From Methylophaga thalassica MP (GTDB lineage: Bacteria; Pseudomonadota; Gammaproteobacteria; Nitrosococcales; Methylophagaceae), in contig NZ_AFIG01000003.1 of the NCBI RefSeq assembly GCF_000214595.1, forward strand, positions 744,001-808,000: a stretch of DNA of 64,000 nucleotides, written 5' to 3'. A program made the position numbers and the translations under genes. The number at the start of each line of letters is the position of its first letter. Position 1 is the stretch's first letter. The notes beneath the pieces are model-generated. The model did not search any database and had not been told where the DNA came from. It worked only from the letters and a program-made list of their open reading frames with translations. Shown piece after piece: positions 30,437 through 38,932 of the stretch.

Positions 30437-31528
30437 TTAATCATCATCGTCCTCATCATGAATCTGCCAGCGGAACTCTTCGGATAACAACATTTGTGCG
30501 CCTGAAATCACCAGTTGATTTCCTTCTTCAAACTCATCCTGAATAAAAATGCCACCCGCGACCAGCTTGCCATCACTCAAAGGAATGCGTTTATAGCTGG
30601 TCTCATCCAATTGGATATACGCCCACGGTTGCCCTGAATACCATACGATCGCTTCATCCGGAATATGGAAACCAGAATCAGGATCACTATTTTCTGGAAT
30701 CCAGGCATCCAAGCGCATCCCGAGACGAAGCTTGCCGGTCGCAATCCGGAAGTAATAGGTTTCACCCTGGATTTGTTTTGCACTGATATAGGCTGGAGAA
30801 ACGAAATAGGCTTTTCTTGCTGATGCACGGTCGCCGGCACGTGAAACCCGAATCACATTCACATCGGCTGGTAAAGACGATTCCATCGGCAGGGTTACCA
30901 TCAATAATGTGTCGTGACGATTGATTAGTCTCTCCAGCTCTTTGGACGATTTATCCATGACCCAGTTTGCTATGGATTCGCCCCAACTTTGAATAAGCTC
31001 TGTTTTAGCATCTTCCAGCTGAAACTCCGCAGAGTCGAGATTGGCTTTTGCCTCGCGCCAACTGGTTTCAGCATAAATCACATTTTTACTGGCTACACTT
31101 CCGGTGCCCTTAGCCAACTTTTTCAACCTTTCCCATTCGAGTCGATCTGCATTTTCAGTTACCTTCGCGATGGTGACAGCCGAACGAAGCTGATTGAGTC
31201 GTGAGCGCCATTGAATCAGCTCACGAATATCCACCACTTCGGCATAGGCTTTAAATTCAGGGAACAATAAGCTCTTAGTCAGCTTAAGCGTTTGGATACC
31301 AGTATAAGGGGCTGTTTCCTCATCTAGTTTGACAATCAGAGGCCGATTTACATCATCGTCTTGTTCAATCTCGTCATCGTCGTCATCACTATCCGCCAGG
31401 TGCTGAGTGGAAATAAACGTTTTAAATCGCTCAGTCCAGGATGTATCCGATAAAAATCCCACTACAATAAACGCAAGAGCAGCCAGAATTATCAACGACC
31501 AGAACCATTTTTTACTTGATGCCGACAT
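30437..31528 (-). CDS. RND efflux periplasmic adaptor (membrane fusion protein)
   Basis: 363 residues with one N-terminal membrane helix (about 10-26). An unusual acidic run follows near residues 47-58 (DSDDDDDEIEQDDD), and the protein ends HDEDDDD. Between these lie a coiled-coil hairpin (about 100-165) and beta-rich domains expected of HlyD/CusB-type adaptors. It would link the RND pump to an outer-membrane channel. The acidic clusters suggest divalent metal binding but are not a known metal site. It is transcribed just ahead of the pump gene, 41 bases apart. Confidence 0.82.
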   Translation of the reverse strand: MSASSKKWFWSLIILAALAFIVVGFLSDTSWTERFKTFISTQHLADSDDDDDEIEQDDDVNRPLIVKLDEETAPYTGIQTLKLTKSLLFPEFKAYAEVVDIRELIQWRSRLNQLRSAVTIAKVTENADRLEWERLKKLAKGTGSVASKNVIYAETSWREAKANLDSAEFQLEDAKTELIQSWGESIANWVMDKSSKELERLINRHDTLLMVTLPMESSLPADVNVIRVSRAGDRASARKAYFVSPAYISAKQIQGETYYFRIATGKLRLGMRLDAWIPENSDPDSGFHIPDEAIVWYSGQPWAYIQLDETSYKRIPLSDGKLVAGGIFIQDEFEEGNQLVISGAQMLLSEEFRWQIHDEDDDD

Positions 31529-31667
31529 TCAGTTATCCATTGAATAATCAATAAAAATAGCTGGTCATTAGAGCATGCCCCTCATCACTGGACAAGTCCG
31601 GAACAGAATTAATGATGATTTCCCCTTGACATCATTACTGTCAGAGGGTTTAATACGCACCCTTATC

Positions 31668-31743
31668 GGCTCGATAGCTCAGTTGGTAGAGCAAGGGATT
31701 GAAAATCCCTGTGTCCCTGGTTCGATTCCAGGTCGAGCCACCA
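31668..31743 (+). tRNA. tRNA-Phe (anticodon GAA)
   Basis: A 76-base cloverleaf with acceptor GGCTCGA / TCGAGCC, discriminator A and an encoded CCA. The D arm is GCTCAGTTGGTAGAGC. The anticodon stem AGGGA / TCCCT encloses loop TTGAAAA, giving anticodon GAA. The T arm is CCTGGTTCGATTCCAGG. All stems pair fully. Confidence 0.98.
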
Positions 31744-32062
31744 TGAATTCTAAAGAACCCAGATTTCTAAAAAGAAGCTGGGTTTTTTATTGTCTGTCAC
31801 TTTTGTTGCATATTTTCCACAACAAATTCTCGCCCCTGTCAAAGACATCTATCACTCACTATTCCGCTATTTCGCCTAACAAACATCACTGACAATGTGG
31901 TAAAAAAAACACAGAAATGTGATTTTCTCGTCAAAATAAAAAAAATTGTTGTAAAAGTGTTGCAATAGATTTTTTTATATGCAAAATAGCTAACAACCGA
32001 GACATACTCCGGTTACGAGAGAGACTTAAAGTAATCTGTTAACAATTAGAAGGTGAAACAGA
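31744..32062 (+). other. Intergenic region between tRNA-Phe and the porin gene
   Basis: Apart from the tRNA terminator, the region is AT-rich, especially 31890-31990, which contains long A and T tracts just before the porin leader. Such tracts often bind H-NS or IHF or act as UP elements. No convincing gene is present. A TTGCAA at about 31960 could be a -35 element, but I cannot fix a -10. The porin ribosome site AGAAGGTGA is at about 32048-32056. Confidence 0.5.
31756..31788 (+). terminator. Intrinsic terminator after tRNA-Phe
   Basis: Arms AACCCAG (31756-31762) and CTGGGTT (31778-31784) pair around a loop that contains a smaller TTCT / AGAA stem. A run of six T residues follows. It lies 13 bases after the tRNA. 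Confidence 0.85.
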
Positions 32063-33277
32063 ATGAAATTATTAAAAAAATCAACACTGGCTACATTAGT
32101 CGGTGCAGCAGCATTAACAGCTGCTGGTGCAGCTAACGCGACAATCGTTGTCGGTGGTGAAAACGGCTACGAATTCAGCGTTGACGGTAACATCAACCAA
32201 TTCTTCATTGCTAGCGATCAAGATAGCGCAAGTGCCAGTGCTAACCGCGATCAAGATAACCAACAAGTAGCTAACGGTCTGTTACCTACATTCTTTGGTT
32301 TCAATGTTGCAATGCCTGAAATCAATGGTCTTAAAGTAGCAGCACGTGTTTCTATCTCACCATCAACAAACAATGGTAGCTATGTAAACTCTGATGCAGC
32401 TATGGAACAACGTGAAGCGTTTGCAACAGTAGACGGTTCATTCGGTCAAATTATGTTAGGTAAAGGCTTAGGTCTTTATTCTGCTAACAACATCCTGTTA
32501 GACCAAACTTTATACGGTGTGGGTGCAACAGGCTTAACAGCTGCTGGTGATCAAAACACTGGACAAACATCCTTAGGTCGTATCGGTTACGGTTATGAGT
32601 ATGCTAACTGGCGTTCACAAATCCGTTATACCACACCTGATATGAACGGCTTTAAAGCTGCTGTTGCAGTAATGGATTCTGATGATTTCTTGACTGCTAA
32701 AGTGGTAAACTCATCTACCACATCTAATCAGTTCGAAAAAGACGCTCGTTATGAAGCATCTTTAAGCTATGCAACAGCATTTGACGGCGGTTCTATGAAA
32801 CTGTGGTTAGATGGAATGACTCAAGACGTTCGTTACAGCAATGCAACAGGTAGTGAAAAATCTGACGCATACACCGTTGGTGGTCAGTTAGTATTCGGTG
32901 GCATTGAAGCTGTTGCTGCATACTACGACAGCAAAGGCCAAGGCGTTAACGGTTTAGGAACTGGCGCGTTTACGGCTGACAACAAAGCTCGTGAAGGTGA
33001 TGGTTACTATGCACAGTTAGGTTACCGTTTTGGTGGTCAAACTTTTGTTGCTGCATCATACGGTAAATCAACATTAGACAGAGATAGCGCTAACACAGTT
33101 GCTGGTGGTGTTGCTGACTTAGATACTAACTCTATGACAACCATTGGTATCTACCATGATGTTACAGCTAACCTGAAACTGGTTGCTGAATACTCAAAAA
33201 TCGAAACTGAATACCACATTCAGTCTTCTGATGACGAAGTTGATGTATTATCACTGGGTGGTTTCATCAGCTGGTAA
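32063..33277 (+). CDS. General outer-membrane porin
   Basis: 404 residues with a signal peptide (LATLVGAAALTAAGAANA, cleavage at about residue 26). The mature part is rich in Gly, Ser, Asn and alternating aromatic residues. It has strands typical of 16-stranded Gram-negative porins (RIGYGYEYANWRSQIRY, YYAQLGYRFGGQTFVAASYG) and ends with an aromatic residue, SLGGFISW, the usual BAM-recognition end. It has strongly biased, highly expressed codon use. It stands alone between terminators. Substrate selectivity is unknown. Confidence 0.92.
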   Translation: MKLLKKSTLATLVGAAALTAAGAANATIVVGGENGYEFSVDGNINQFFIASDQDSASASANRDQDNQQVANGLLPTFFGFNVAMPEINGLKVAARVSISPSTNNGSYVNSDAAMEQREAFATVDGSFGQIMLGKGLGLYSANNILLDQTLYGVGATGLTAAGDQNTGQTSLGRIGYGYEYANWRSQIRYTTPDMNGFKAAVAVMDSDDFLTAKVVNSSTTSNQFEKDARYEASLSYATAFDGGSMKLWLDGMTQDVRYSNATGSEKSDAYTVGGQLVFGGIEAVAAYYDSKGQGVNGLGTGAFTADNKAREGDGYYAQLGYRFGGQTFVAASYGKSTLDRDSANTVAGGVADLDTNSMTTIGIYHDVTANLKLVAEYSKIETEYHIQSSDDEVDVLSLGGFISW

Positions 33278-33324
33278 GCTAATCTGAAACGATTCACTTG
33301 AATTGATTCAAAGCTTAATAAAAG

Positions 33325-33356
33325 AGCCTCAACCTTTGGGTTGGGGCTTTTTTTTA
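33325..33356 (+). terminator. Intrinsic terminator after the porin gene
   Basis: A ten-pair stem AGCCTCAACC / GGTTGGGGCT (one G-T pair) with a four-base loop precedes a run of about nine T residues. It is a strong rho-independent terminator about 48 bases after the stop codon. Confidence 0.92.
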
Positions 33357-33677
33357 TCGCTATCATTGTTATTATTCAATACATCCCTCCCTATATCTGC
33401 TGGGTATTCGGGCTATTAACTTCATCAGATGAATATTAACTCGCCCAATTTTGGGGCTTATTGATGTGCTGATGATTCTTTTTAGTGCACAAGAATAAAA
33501 CCAACCTTCTTTTTGCATCGCCTTCAAAATAAAAAATTAACAGACTCCAATCATCCTTTTATTCTTTTTATACTCTGTTCGCATTGCGCAAAGCACCGTC
33601 TATCAGGCTTATCCAGTCATTTTTATTAATTCATCAATAAGCCAATTTTGTTCTCTTACATCCCTGCCCCCACCTGC

Positions 33678-33693
33678 TGGCATACATAGTGCA
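33678..33693 (+). promoter_or_regulatory. Candidate sigma-54 (RpoN) promoter of the ABC-transporter operon
   Basis: The sequence CTGGCATACATAGTGCA has TGGCA at -24 and TGCA at -12, with exactly ten bases between GG (33679-33680) and GC (33691-33692), as required for sigma-54. Transcription would start near 33704, about 43 bases before the first gene. The element differs from consensus by GTGCA in place of TTGCA. A nitrogen-scavenging operon is a typical sigma-54 target. Confidence 0.6.
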
Positions 33694-33699
33694 ACTGTC

Positions 33700-33729
33700 A
33701 GTATTACCAAATTGGTAAATCGTAATACT
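33700..33729 (+). promoter_or_regulatory. Two interlocked inverted repeats at the predicted start site (operator candidate)
   Basis: The inner dyad TTACCAA-A-TTGGTAA (33704-33718) is perfect. The outer repeat AGTATTAC (33700-33707) and GTAATACT (33722-33729) is also perfect and overlaps it. Both cover the predicted +1 of the sigma-54-like promoter and end 17 bases before the start codon. The layout suggests a repressor site. The NikR-like protein encoded 5 kb downstream is a candidate, but this is inference. Confidence 0.55.
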
Positions 33730-33746
33730 AACCGGGGTATCTAAAA

Positions 33747-34712
33747 ATGAAAAAAAGACTATTTCTCTCTCTTTTTGCAGGTTTCTTACTCGCAGGAAAT
33801 GCTAACGCTGAACCATTGAAAATTGGCTACAGTGACTGGCCAGGCTGGGTTGCTTGGGAAATTGCTATTGAAAAGCACATGTTCGAAAAAGTCGGCGTGG
33901 ATGTGCAATTTGAATGGTTTGATTATGTGGCCAGTATGGATGCTTTTGCTGCAGGTCAGTTAGATGCGGTCACCATGACCAATGGTGATGCTCTGGTAAC
34001 AGGCGCAACTGGTGCACAGAATGTGATGATTTTGATTAATGATTACAGCAACGGCAACGATATGATTGTTGGCGCACCTGGCATTAATTCCATCACCGAT
34101 CTGAAAGGTAAAAAAGTCGGTGTTGAACTGGGCTTTGTTGATCATTTATTGCTTCTAAATGGCTTGGAAAAAGCCGGTATGACAGAAAGTGATGTTGAGT
34201 TAGTCAATGTCCCGACCAATGAAACACCACAAGTATTGGCATCAGGCCAAGTTGATGCCATCGGTGCTTGGCAACCAAACTCAGGTCAGGCTTTGCAACT
34301 GGTTCCAGGCTCTAAACCTATCTACACCAGTGCTGATGAACCAGGCCTGATCTATGATGTGCTCGCGGTATCACCATCAAGCTTAGCGGCTCACAAAGAT
34401 GAATGGAAAAAAGTCATTGAAGCCTGGTATATGGCCGTTGATTACTTAAATGACCCTAAAACACGTGATGATGCCATCAGCATCATGGCTGCGCGAGTTG
34501 GTGTCGAACCTGAGGTTTATAAAGCCTTTATCGATGGCACAAAGATTTTGACCAAAGAAGAAGCACAGGCCTTTATGAAAAAAGCGGATGGTTTTGGTTC
34601 TTTGTATGGCTCAACTGAAATTGCAGACCAGTTTAATGTTGACAATAAAGTCTATGCAGATAAACAGACTGTCGAAAATTATATTGATCCATCCCTTTTA
34701 TTAGGCGAGTAA
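33747..34712 (+). CDS. ABC transporter substrate-binding protein (NMT1/TauA-like)
   Basis: 321 residues with a signal peptide (cleavage after NANA at about residue 21). The mature protein has the SsuA/TauA/NMT1 fold: [37 protein letters not shown], a [10 protein letters not shown] block, and [15 protein letters not shown]. The MTNxDAL and SNGND motifs recall the binding proteins encoded beside urea/guanidine carboxylases. The ligand is therefore probably a small nitrogen compound, but neither enzyme is present here. First gene of a transporter-creatininase-GlnT series, behind the sigma-54-like promoter. Confidence 0.88.
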   Translation: MKKRLFLSLFAGFLLAGNANAEPLKIGYSDWPGWVAWEIAIEKHMFEKVGVDVQFEWFDYVASMDAFAAGQLDAVTMTNGDALVTGATGAQNVMILINDYSNGNDMIVGAPGINSITDLKGKKVGVELGFVDHLLLLNGLEKAGMTESDVELVNVPTNETPQVLASGQVDAIGAWQPNSGQALQLVPGSKPIYTSADEPGLIYDVLAVSPSSLAAHKDEWKKVIEAWYMAVDYLNDPKTRDDAISIMAARVGVEPEVYKAFIDGTKILTKEEAQAFMKKADGFGSLYGSTEIADQFNVDNKVYADKQTVENYIDPSLLLGE

Positions 34713-34721
34713 ACCGTTAAC

Positions 34722-34747
34722 GGGTACCGGCGCCTCTGTCGGTACCC
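34722..34747 (+). other. Hairpin after the binding-protein gene
   Basis: A perfect eight-pair stem GGGTACCG / CGGTACCC with a ten-base loop lies ten bases after the stop. No immediate T tract follows; a T run comes 13 bases later. Such hairpins often protect the 3' end of the binding-protein message or reduce read-through to the permease, so that the binding protein is made in excess. Confidence 0.6.
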
Positions 34748-34819
34748 CTCTCCTCCTGATTTTTTATGTCATGACCAGGCAGGGGATCGTGTTGTCTGAA
34801 AATAGCAAAGGTACTGTTT

Positions 34820-35767
34820 ATGTCACTCTTTTCAGTTAATAAACCGCTTGAGCCACGTAGTCGTAAGTTGGTGACTATCAGCAGTTTTGTATTACCTATT
34901 CTTATCTGGTGTCTGGTCAGTTATGTACCGTTCATCTGGCATCCGGAAGTAGAAATCACCACACCAGGCTCAGTGAACTATTTCCGTGAAGGTATGTTGG
35001 TCGATAAAACGGTTTTTAATGCCGAACGTGACAAAGCTTCTGCAGCAGGTAAAGCCATACCAGAAGGCATACCTGCCAACCCAATTTATTTACCTGCACC
35101 TCATGAGGTATTAACCGCTTTCTATACATCATTTACTACCGAGCCCAAACGCAGCAGTGAGCTTTGGTTACATGAAAGTCTTTGGAGCAGTATTCAGGTT
35201 ATTTTTTATGGCTTTCTTTTGTCATCCATTATTGGTATCCCGCTAGGAGTGCTGGCTGGCACCTATGACTTTTTCTCTCGCTTATTTGAGCCTTTTATCG
35301 AATTCTTTCGCTACCTGCCAGCTCCCGCCTTTGGCGCTTTAGCGGTGGCGATTCTGGGTATTTATCAAGCCCCAAAAATTGCCATCATTTTTATCGGTAC
35401 CTTTTTCCAACAAGTGCTGATCGTGGCCAATACTACTCGTAAACTTGACCCGGCTTTACTTGAAGCAGGTCAAACCTTGGGAGCCAATAACCGCTCCATG
35501 CTGTTTCGCATTGTATTACCAGGCATTTTGCCAGATCTGTATCGGGATACTCGCATTCTGCTCGGCTGGGCCTGGACTTACCTGATTGTGGCCGAGTTGA
35601 TCGGTACCAGCTCAGGCATCACCTGGTTTATCACTCAGCAAGCTCGTTACAAAAACTTCGACAATGTGTTTGCCGCCATCATGATGATCGGCATTTTAGG
35701 CCTGACCATTGATTTATTACTCGCCTGGTTTGGACGTCGTCTCTTCCCATGGCAAAAAGCAAATTAG
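34820..35767 (+). CDS. ABC transporter permease (TauC/SsuC-like)
   Basis: 315 residues. One hydrophobic helix near residues 18-38 is followed by an unusually long non-membrane stretch of about 75 residues, which is longer than in TauC or SsuC. The binding-protein-dependent transport domain then carries about five further helices. The EAA-like coupling loop is LLEAGQTLGANNRSMLFRIVLPGILP. It would form the channel with the ATPase encoded nine bases downstream. The long external insert may contact the binding protein. Confidence 0.88.
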   Translation: MSLFSVNKPLEPRSRKLVTISSFVLPILIWCLVSYVPFIWHPEVEITTPGSVNYFREGMLVDKTVFNAERDKASAAGKAIPEGIPANPIYLPAPHEVLTAFYTSFTTEPKRSSELWLHESLWSSIQVIFYGFLLSSIIGIPLGVLAGTYDFFSRLFEPFIEFFRYLPAPAFGALAVAILGIYQAPKIAIIFIGTFFQQVLIVANTTRKLDPALLEAGQTLGANNRSMLFRIVLPGILPDLYRDTRILLGWAWTYLIVAELIGTSSGITWFITQQARYKNFDNVFAAIMMIGILGLTIDLLLAWFGRRLFPWQKAN

Positions 35768-35776
35768 GAGCCCGAT

Positions 35777-36685
35777 ATGAGTGAATCAAACTTACCCGAT
35801 TATCGCGTTCAGTCAGAGGCTGTCCGGGATCGTTTCGCCCGCATCAAAAAGCGTCCGGTGACGATGGAAGTTGCGGGATTAAGCAAAACATTCCAAAGCC
35901 GACATGGCACTGTTACTGCCCTGAAAGACATTAACCTGACTATCCATAAACGTGAATTTGTCTGCGTCATTGGACCATCAGGCTGTGGTAAATCGACTTT
36001 AATTCGAATTCTGGCGGGCCTTGAACAAGCTACGGAAGGCGAAGTAAGACTGGATGGAAAAGTGGTTGATAAACCGGGGCCAGAGCGAGGCATGGTATTC
36101 CAGGGTTACACCTTGTTCCCATGGCTAACCGTCAAGAAAAATATCATGTTCGGTCTGATTGAATCTGGCTATGACAAAGGTACTGCAGAAGCCGAAGCCA
36201 GACAGTGGATCGAGTTAATTGGCTTGTCACGCTTTGAGAACAGCTATCCACATCAACTCTCTGGCGGTATGAAACAACGAGTGGCGATTGCCAGAGCATT
36301 AGCCAATAAACCCAAAGTGCTGTTGATGGATGAGCCCTTTGGTGCACTTGATGCACAAACACGCAGCAAAATGCAGGCTTACCTGATGGAGATATGGAAA
36401 AACATCGATGTCACGGTGTTTTTTATCACCCATGATTTAGATGAAGCCATTTACTTGGCTGATCGCATTCTGGTGCTGAAAGCGAATCCAGGCGAAGTAC
36501 AAGAAGTCATTGAAGTCGCCGTTCCACAACCGAGGCATCCGGAACAATTTTTATCCCCTGAATTTATCGCAACCAAAAAACGCCTGGAAGAACTGATTCA
36601 TCCTCCCAAACAGGAGGATGATGACGATCATCTGAATCTTGTTCGCATGGTGCCGGTAAATGATGAAGTTGGGAGTGTTTTCTAA
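35777..36685 (+). CDS. ABC transporter ATP-binding protein (TauB/SsuB-like)
   Basis: 302 residues with Walker [11 protein letters not shown] loop [14 protein letters not shown], signature [16 protein letters not shown], Walker [17 protein letters not shown] and switch His in [10 protein letters not shown]. About 35 extra residues precede the domain. A charged tail ([16 protein letters not shown]) follows it. It energises import of the compound bound by the 33747 protein. The stop overlaps the creatininase-family start by one base (TAATG), linking the two in one operon. Confidence 0.93.
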   Translation: MSESNLPDYRVQSEAVRDRFARIKKRPVTMEVAGLSKTFQSRHGTVTALKDINLTIHKREFVCVIGPSGCGKSTLIRILAGLEQATEGEVRLDGKVVDKPGPERGMVFQGYTLFPWLTVKKNIMFGLIESGYDKGTAEAEARQWIELIGLSRFENSYPHQLSGGMKQRVAIARALANKPKVLLMDEPFGALDAQTRSKMQAYLMEIWKNIDVTVFFITHDLDEAIYLADRILVLKANPGEVQEVIEVAVPQPRHPEQFLSPEFIATKKRLEELIHPPKQEDDDDHLNLVRMVPVNDEVGSVF

Positions 36686-37449
36686 TGTATGAATTAGCAC
36701 AAATGACCTGGGAAGAAGTCGCAGAAGCTGTCAAAAGTGGCGTGGATACGGCTTTACTTCCAGTTGGCGCAACTGAACAGCATGGACCACATATGGGTTG
36801 CGGTATGGACTCAGCTATTGCTGACACCTTGTGTAAAGAAGTCGCAAAACAAACACCTGTCATTTTATTACCGACACAACCCTATGGTTGCTCAATAGGC
36901 CACTCAAAACGCTGGCCCGGCACCATGGCACTTAATCCTAAAACACTGATTGATGTTATTTCAGATATCGGTGATTGGGTGGCGTCTTCAGGTATTAAAC
37001 GGTTGTTACTGATCAATGGTCATGTGACGAATGCTGCCCCACTTCGTTGTGCGCTGGAAATGCTCAGGGCACGTCATGACGACTTAATGATCGGCCTTGT
37101 GCATACCGCTCAAATTTCAGAACGAGTTCGACAAGCCCATCATGATGATGCGGAAGACTGGCATGCCAATCAGGCTGAAACAGCCTTGATGATGGCTTTA
37201 CATCCCGAGTTAGTGCGTGAGGATAAATTACTCGACGCTGACGATCCGGACCGAACCGATGGCTGCGTGTTCAGCCACCCTGTCAATCGCACCAGTTTAA
37301 ATGGTGTGACAGGCAAACCATCCACAGCAACTAAAGCGGATGGTGAAGCACTTTTTTCATGGATGTGTGAAGACTTATCTCAACTGGTGATGAGAGCAAT
37401 TAAGGAACAACCGCCGCTTGATCAAAGCTACCACCAGTCTCTCTTATAA
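36685..37449 (+). CDS. Creatininase-family amidohydrolase
   Basis: 254 residues. The metal ligands of the family are visible: Glu and His of ATEQHGPHMG, Asp of CGMD, the His of INGHVTNAA and the Glu of HANQAETALM. SIGHSKRWPGTMALNP matches the conserved substrate-loop region. The usual NGHGGN is NGHVTN here. Family members open creatinine or hydrolyse formamide-type or amide bonds (creatininase, ArfB, MftE-like). The true substrate is unknown; a compound brought in by the adjacent ABC transporter is likely. It is translationally coupled to the ATPase gene and followed 26 bases later by the glutamine synthetase gene. Confidence 0.85.
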   Translation: MYELAQMTWEEVAEAVKSGVDTALLPVGATEQHGPHMGCGMDSAIADTLCKEVAKQTPVILLPTQPYGCSIGHSKRWPGTMALNPKTLIDVISDIGDWVASSGIKRLLLINGHVTNAAPLRCALEMLRARHDDLMIGLVHTAQISERVRQAHHDDAEDWHANQAETALMMALHPELVREDKLLDADDPDRTDGCVFSHPVNRTSLNGVTGKPSTATKADGEALFSWMCEDLSQLVMRAIKEQPPLDQSYHQSLL

Positions 37450-37475
37450 ACCGTTAACCAAAGAAGGGTAATCTC

Positions 37476-38846
37476 ATGATTAACATCAAAACTGATGATG
37501 AAATCAAAAAAATACAAGAAGAGTTAAAAAGCAAAGGCGTGAAATACTGCATGGGCACCTATGTGGATATCCACGGTGTTCCTAAAGGTAAAGTCGTGCC
37601 GCTCTCTCATTTACATCATATGGCGCATGGCTCAGAACTCTACACTGGTTATGCCGTGGATGGCTTGGGCCAACAACCTAATGACGATGAAATCGCTTCT
37701 GTGCCGGATCTTGATCACATCATTCAAATGCCATGGCAGCCTGAAATAGCCTGGATGCCAGCCGATAATACGCTTTACAAAAAGCCGTATATGCTGAGTA
37801 CTCGTGTGTTACTTAAGTCGGTACTCGAGCAAGCAAAAGAGCTGGGTTATGGCATGAATCTGGGTATTGAAGCAGAAGTTTATCTGGTGAAGAAAAATGC
37901 CGACGGGACTTTATCAGTTCCCGATCCTGATGACAAATTGAAAAAGCCATGTTACGACACTCGTGCTTTTTTAAGTAATTTCAGTTGGTTAGATAAAATG
38001 GCCACCAGCATTGACGATCTCGGTTGGGGACTTTATTCCTTCGATCATGAAGATGCCAACGCTCAGTTCGAGTTCGATTTTAACTATGCTGATGCCGTTA
38101 CCAGTTGCGACCGCTTTACTTTCTTGAAAATGATGGCAAAAGAATATGCCAAACAGGAAGATCTGTTAGCCACATTCATGCCTAAACCTTTCTCGAACAA
38201 AACAGGCACGGGCGCCCACTTCAATATGTCGCTTTATGATCTGGAAACAGGAGCCAATCTGTTCCAGTGTAAACCGGAAGAAGATGAGCACGGCTTAGGT
38301 TTAACCAAATTAGGTTATCAATTCATCGCCGGTGTTTTAAAACATGGTCCTGCTTTGTGTGCAGTGTTTGCCCCCACAGTGAATTCATACAAACGTTTGG
38401 TTCGCCAAGGTGATATGCCTTACTTCACTTGGGCACCGGTCTTTAACTCATTTGGTTCAAATAACCGCACTAATTCGGTTCGTGTGCCTATGGGGGGTGG
38501 CCGTTGTGAATCTCGTAATGCGGATGGCGCTGTCAATCCATACCTTGCAGCTGCCTTAGTTTTAGCTGCTGGCCTGGAAGGCATTAAAGAAGGGCTTGAT
38601 CCCGGCAAACCTCAGGAACGTAATCTGTATGAATTAACCGAAGCGGAGCGTGAAGAATTAGGTATTCAGTTCTTACCAAGAACGCTTGATGAAGCGATTC
38701 AGGCATTCGCTGCCGATCCCTTTGTAGAAGAAGTATTGGGTAGTGAGTTGAGAAACGAGTTTATTCGCTATAAACAAGCCGAGTGGAATGAATATCACAC
38801 GGTGGTTAGCGCATGGGAAGTTGAACGCTACAGTCATTTATTTTAG
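37476..38846 (+). CDS. glnT: Glutamine synthetase family, type III-like (GlnT) or gamma-glutamylamide synthetase
   Basis: 456 residues. The beta-grasp domain has [14 protein letters not shown]. The catalytic domain has [42 protein letters not shown] and [29 protein letters not shown], covering metal ligands, the ammonia-site loop and the ATP/phosphate arginines. No adenylylation loop typical of GlnA was recognised. Close relatives include gamma-glutamylmethylamide synthetase of methylotrophs, so methylamine or another amine released by the neighbouring hydrolase could replace ammonia. Sequence alone cannot separate these roles. A GAAGGGTAA-type ribosome site precedes the ATG. Confidence 0.87.
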   Translation: MINIKTDDEIKKIQEELKSKGVKYCMGTYVDIHGVPKGKVVPLSHLHHMAHGSELYTGYAVDGLGQQPNDDEIASVPDLDHIIQMPWQPEIAWMPADNTLYKKPYMLSTRVLLKSVLEQAKELGYGMNLGIEAEVYLVKKNADGTLSVPDPDDKLKKPCYDTRAFLSNFSWLDKMATSIDDLGWGLYSFDHEDANAQFEFDFNYADAVTSCDRFTFLKMMAKEYAKQEDLLATFMPKPFSNKTGTGAHFNMSLYDLETGANLFQCKPEEDEHGLGLTKLGYQFIAGVLKHGPALCAVFAPTVNSYKRLVRQGDMPYFTWAPVFNSFGSNNRTNSVRVPMGGGRCESRNADGAVNPYLAAALVLAAGLEGIKEGLDPGKPQERNLYELTEAEREELGIQFLPRTLDEAIQAFAADPFVEEVLGSELRNEFIRYKQAEWNEYHTVVSAWEVERYSHLF

Positions 38847-38857
38847 ACAGAGAAAGG

Positions 38858-38886
38858 TATCACCCCAGCCAAAAGCTGGGGTGATA
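38858..38886 (+). other. Strong hairpin between glnT and the NikR-like gene
   Basis: Arms TATCACCCCAGC and GCTGGGGTGATA form a perfect 12-pair stem with a five-base loop, 11 bases after the glnT stop. No T tract follows, so it is more likely an mRNA-end stabiliser, a Rho-assisted stop or a partial attenuator than a strict terminator. Confidence 0.65.
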
Positions 38887-38932
38887 GCCTTATATCACTA
38901 AACAATAATGATGACATACGCCAGGAGTTCGT

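Larger units (their letters stand above)
33278..33746 (+). other. 469-base regulatory region upstream of the ABC-transporter operon
   Basis: I see no coding sequence. The first 80 bases hold the porin terminator. The middle (33400-33660) is AT-rich with T tracts. A TTTTAGTGCA at 33480-33489 equals one half of the classical NtrC site on the other strand, but the second half is poor. The last 80 bases contain the sigma-54-like promoter and interlocked dyads described separately. No guanidine (ykkC) or other riboswitch pattern was recognised. Confidence 0.6.

Noticed and set aside
31575-31892. Open frame of about 105 codons across the tRNA-Phe gene
   Set aside because: It runs through a complete tRNA and its terminator, so it is not coding.
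33480-33489. NtrC enhancer site upstream of the ABC operon
   Set aside because: Only one half matches the classical site; the second half agrees at about three of seven positions, too weak to list as a feature.
33278-33746. Possible guanidine riboswitch before the ABC operon
   Set aside because: The binding protein family made this plausible, but none of the conserved ykkC core segments were found.
36685-37449. Assignment of the creatininase-family gene as true creatininase
   Set aside because: Metal ligands are kept, but the conserved NGHGGN is changed to NGHVTN and no creatinase or sarcosine oxidase gene is near.
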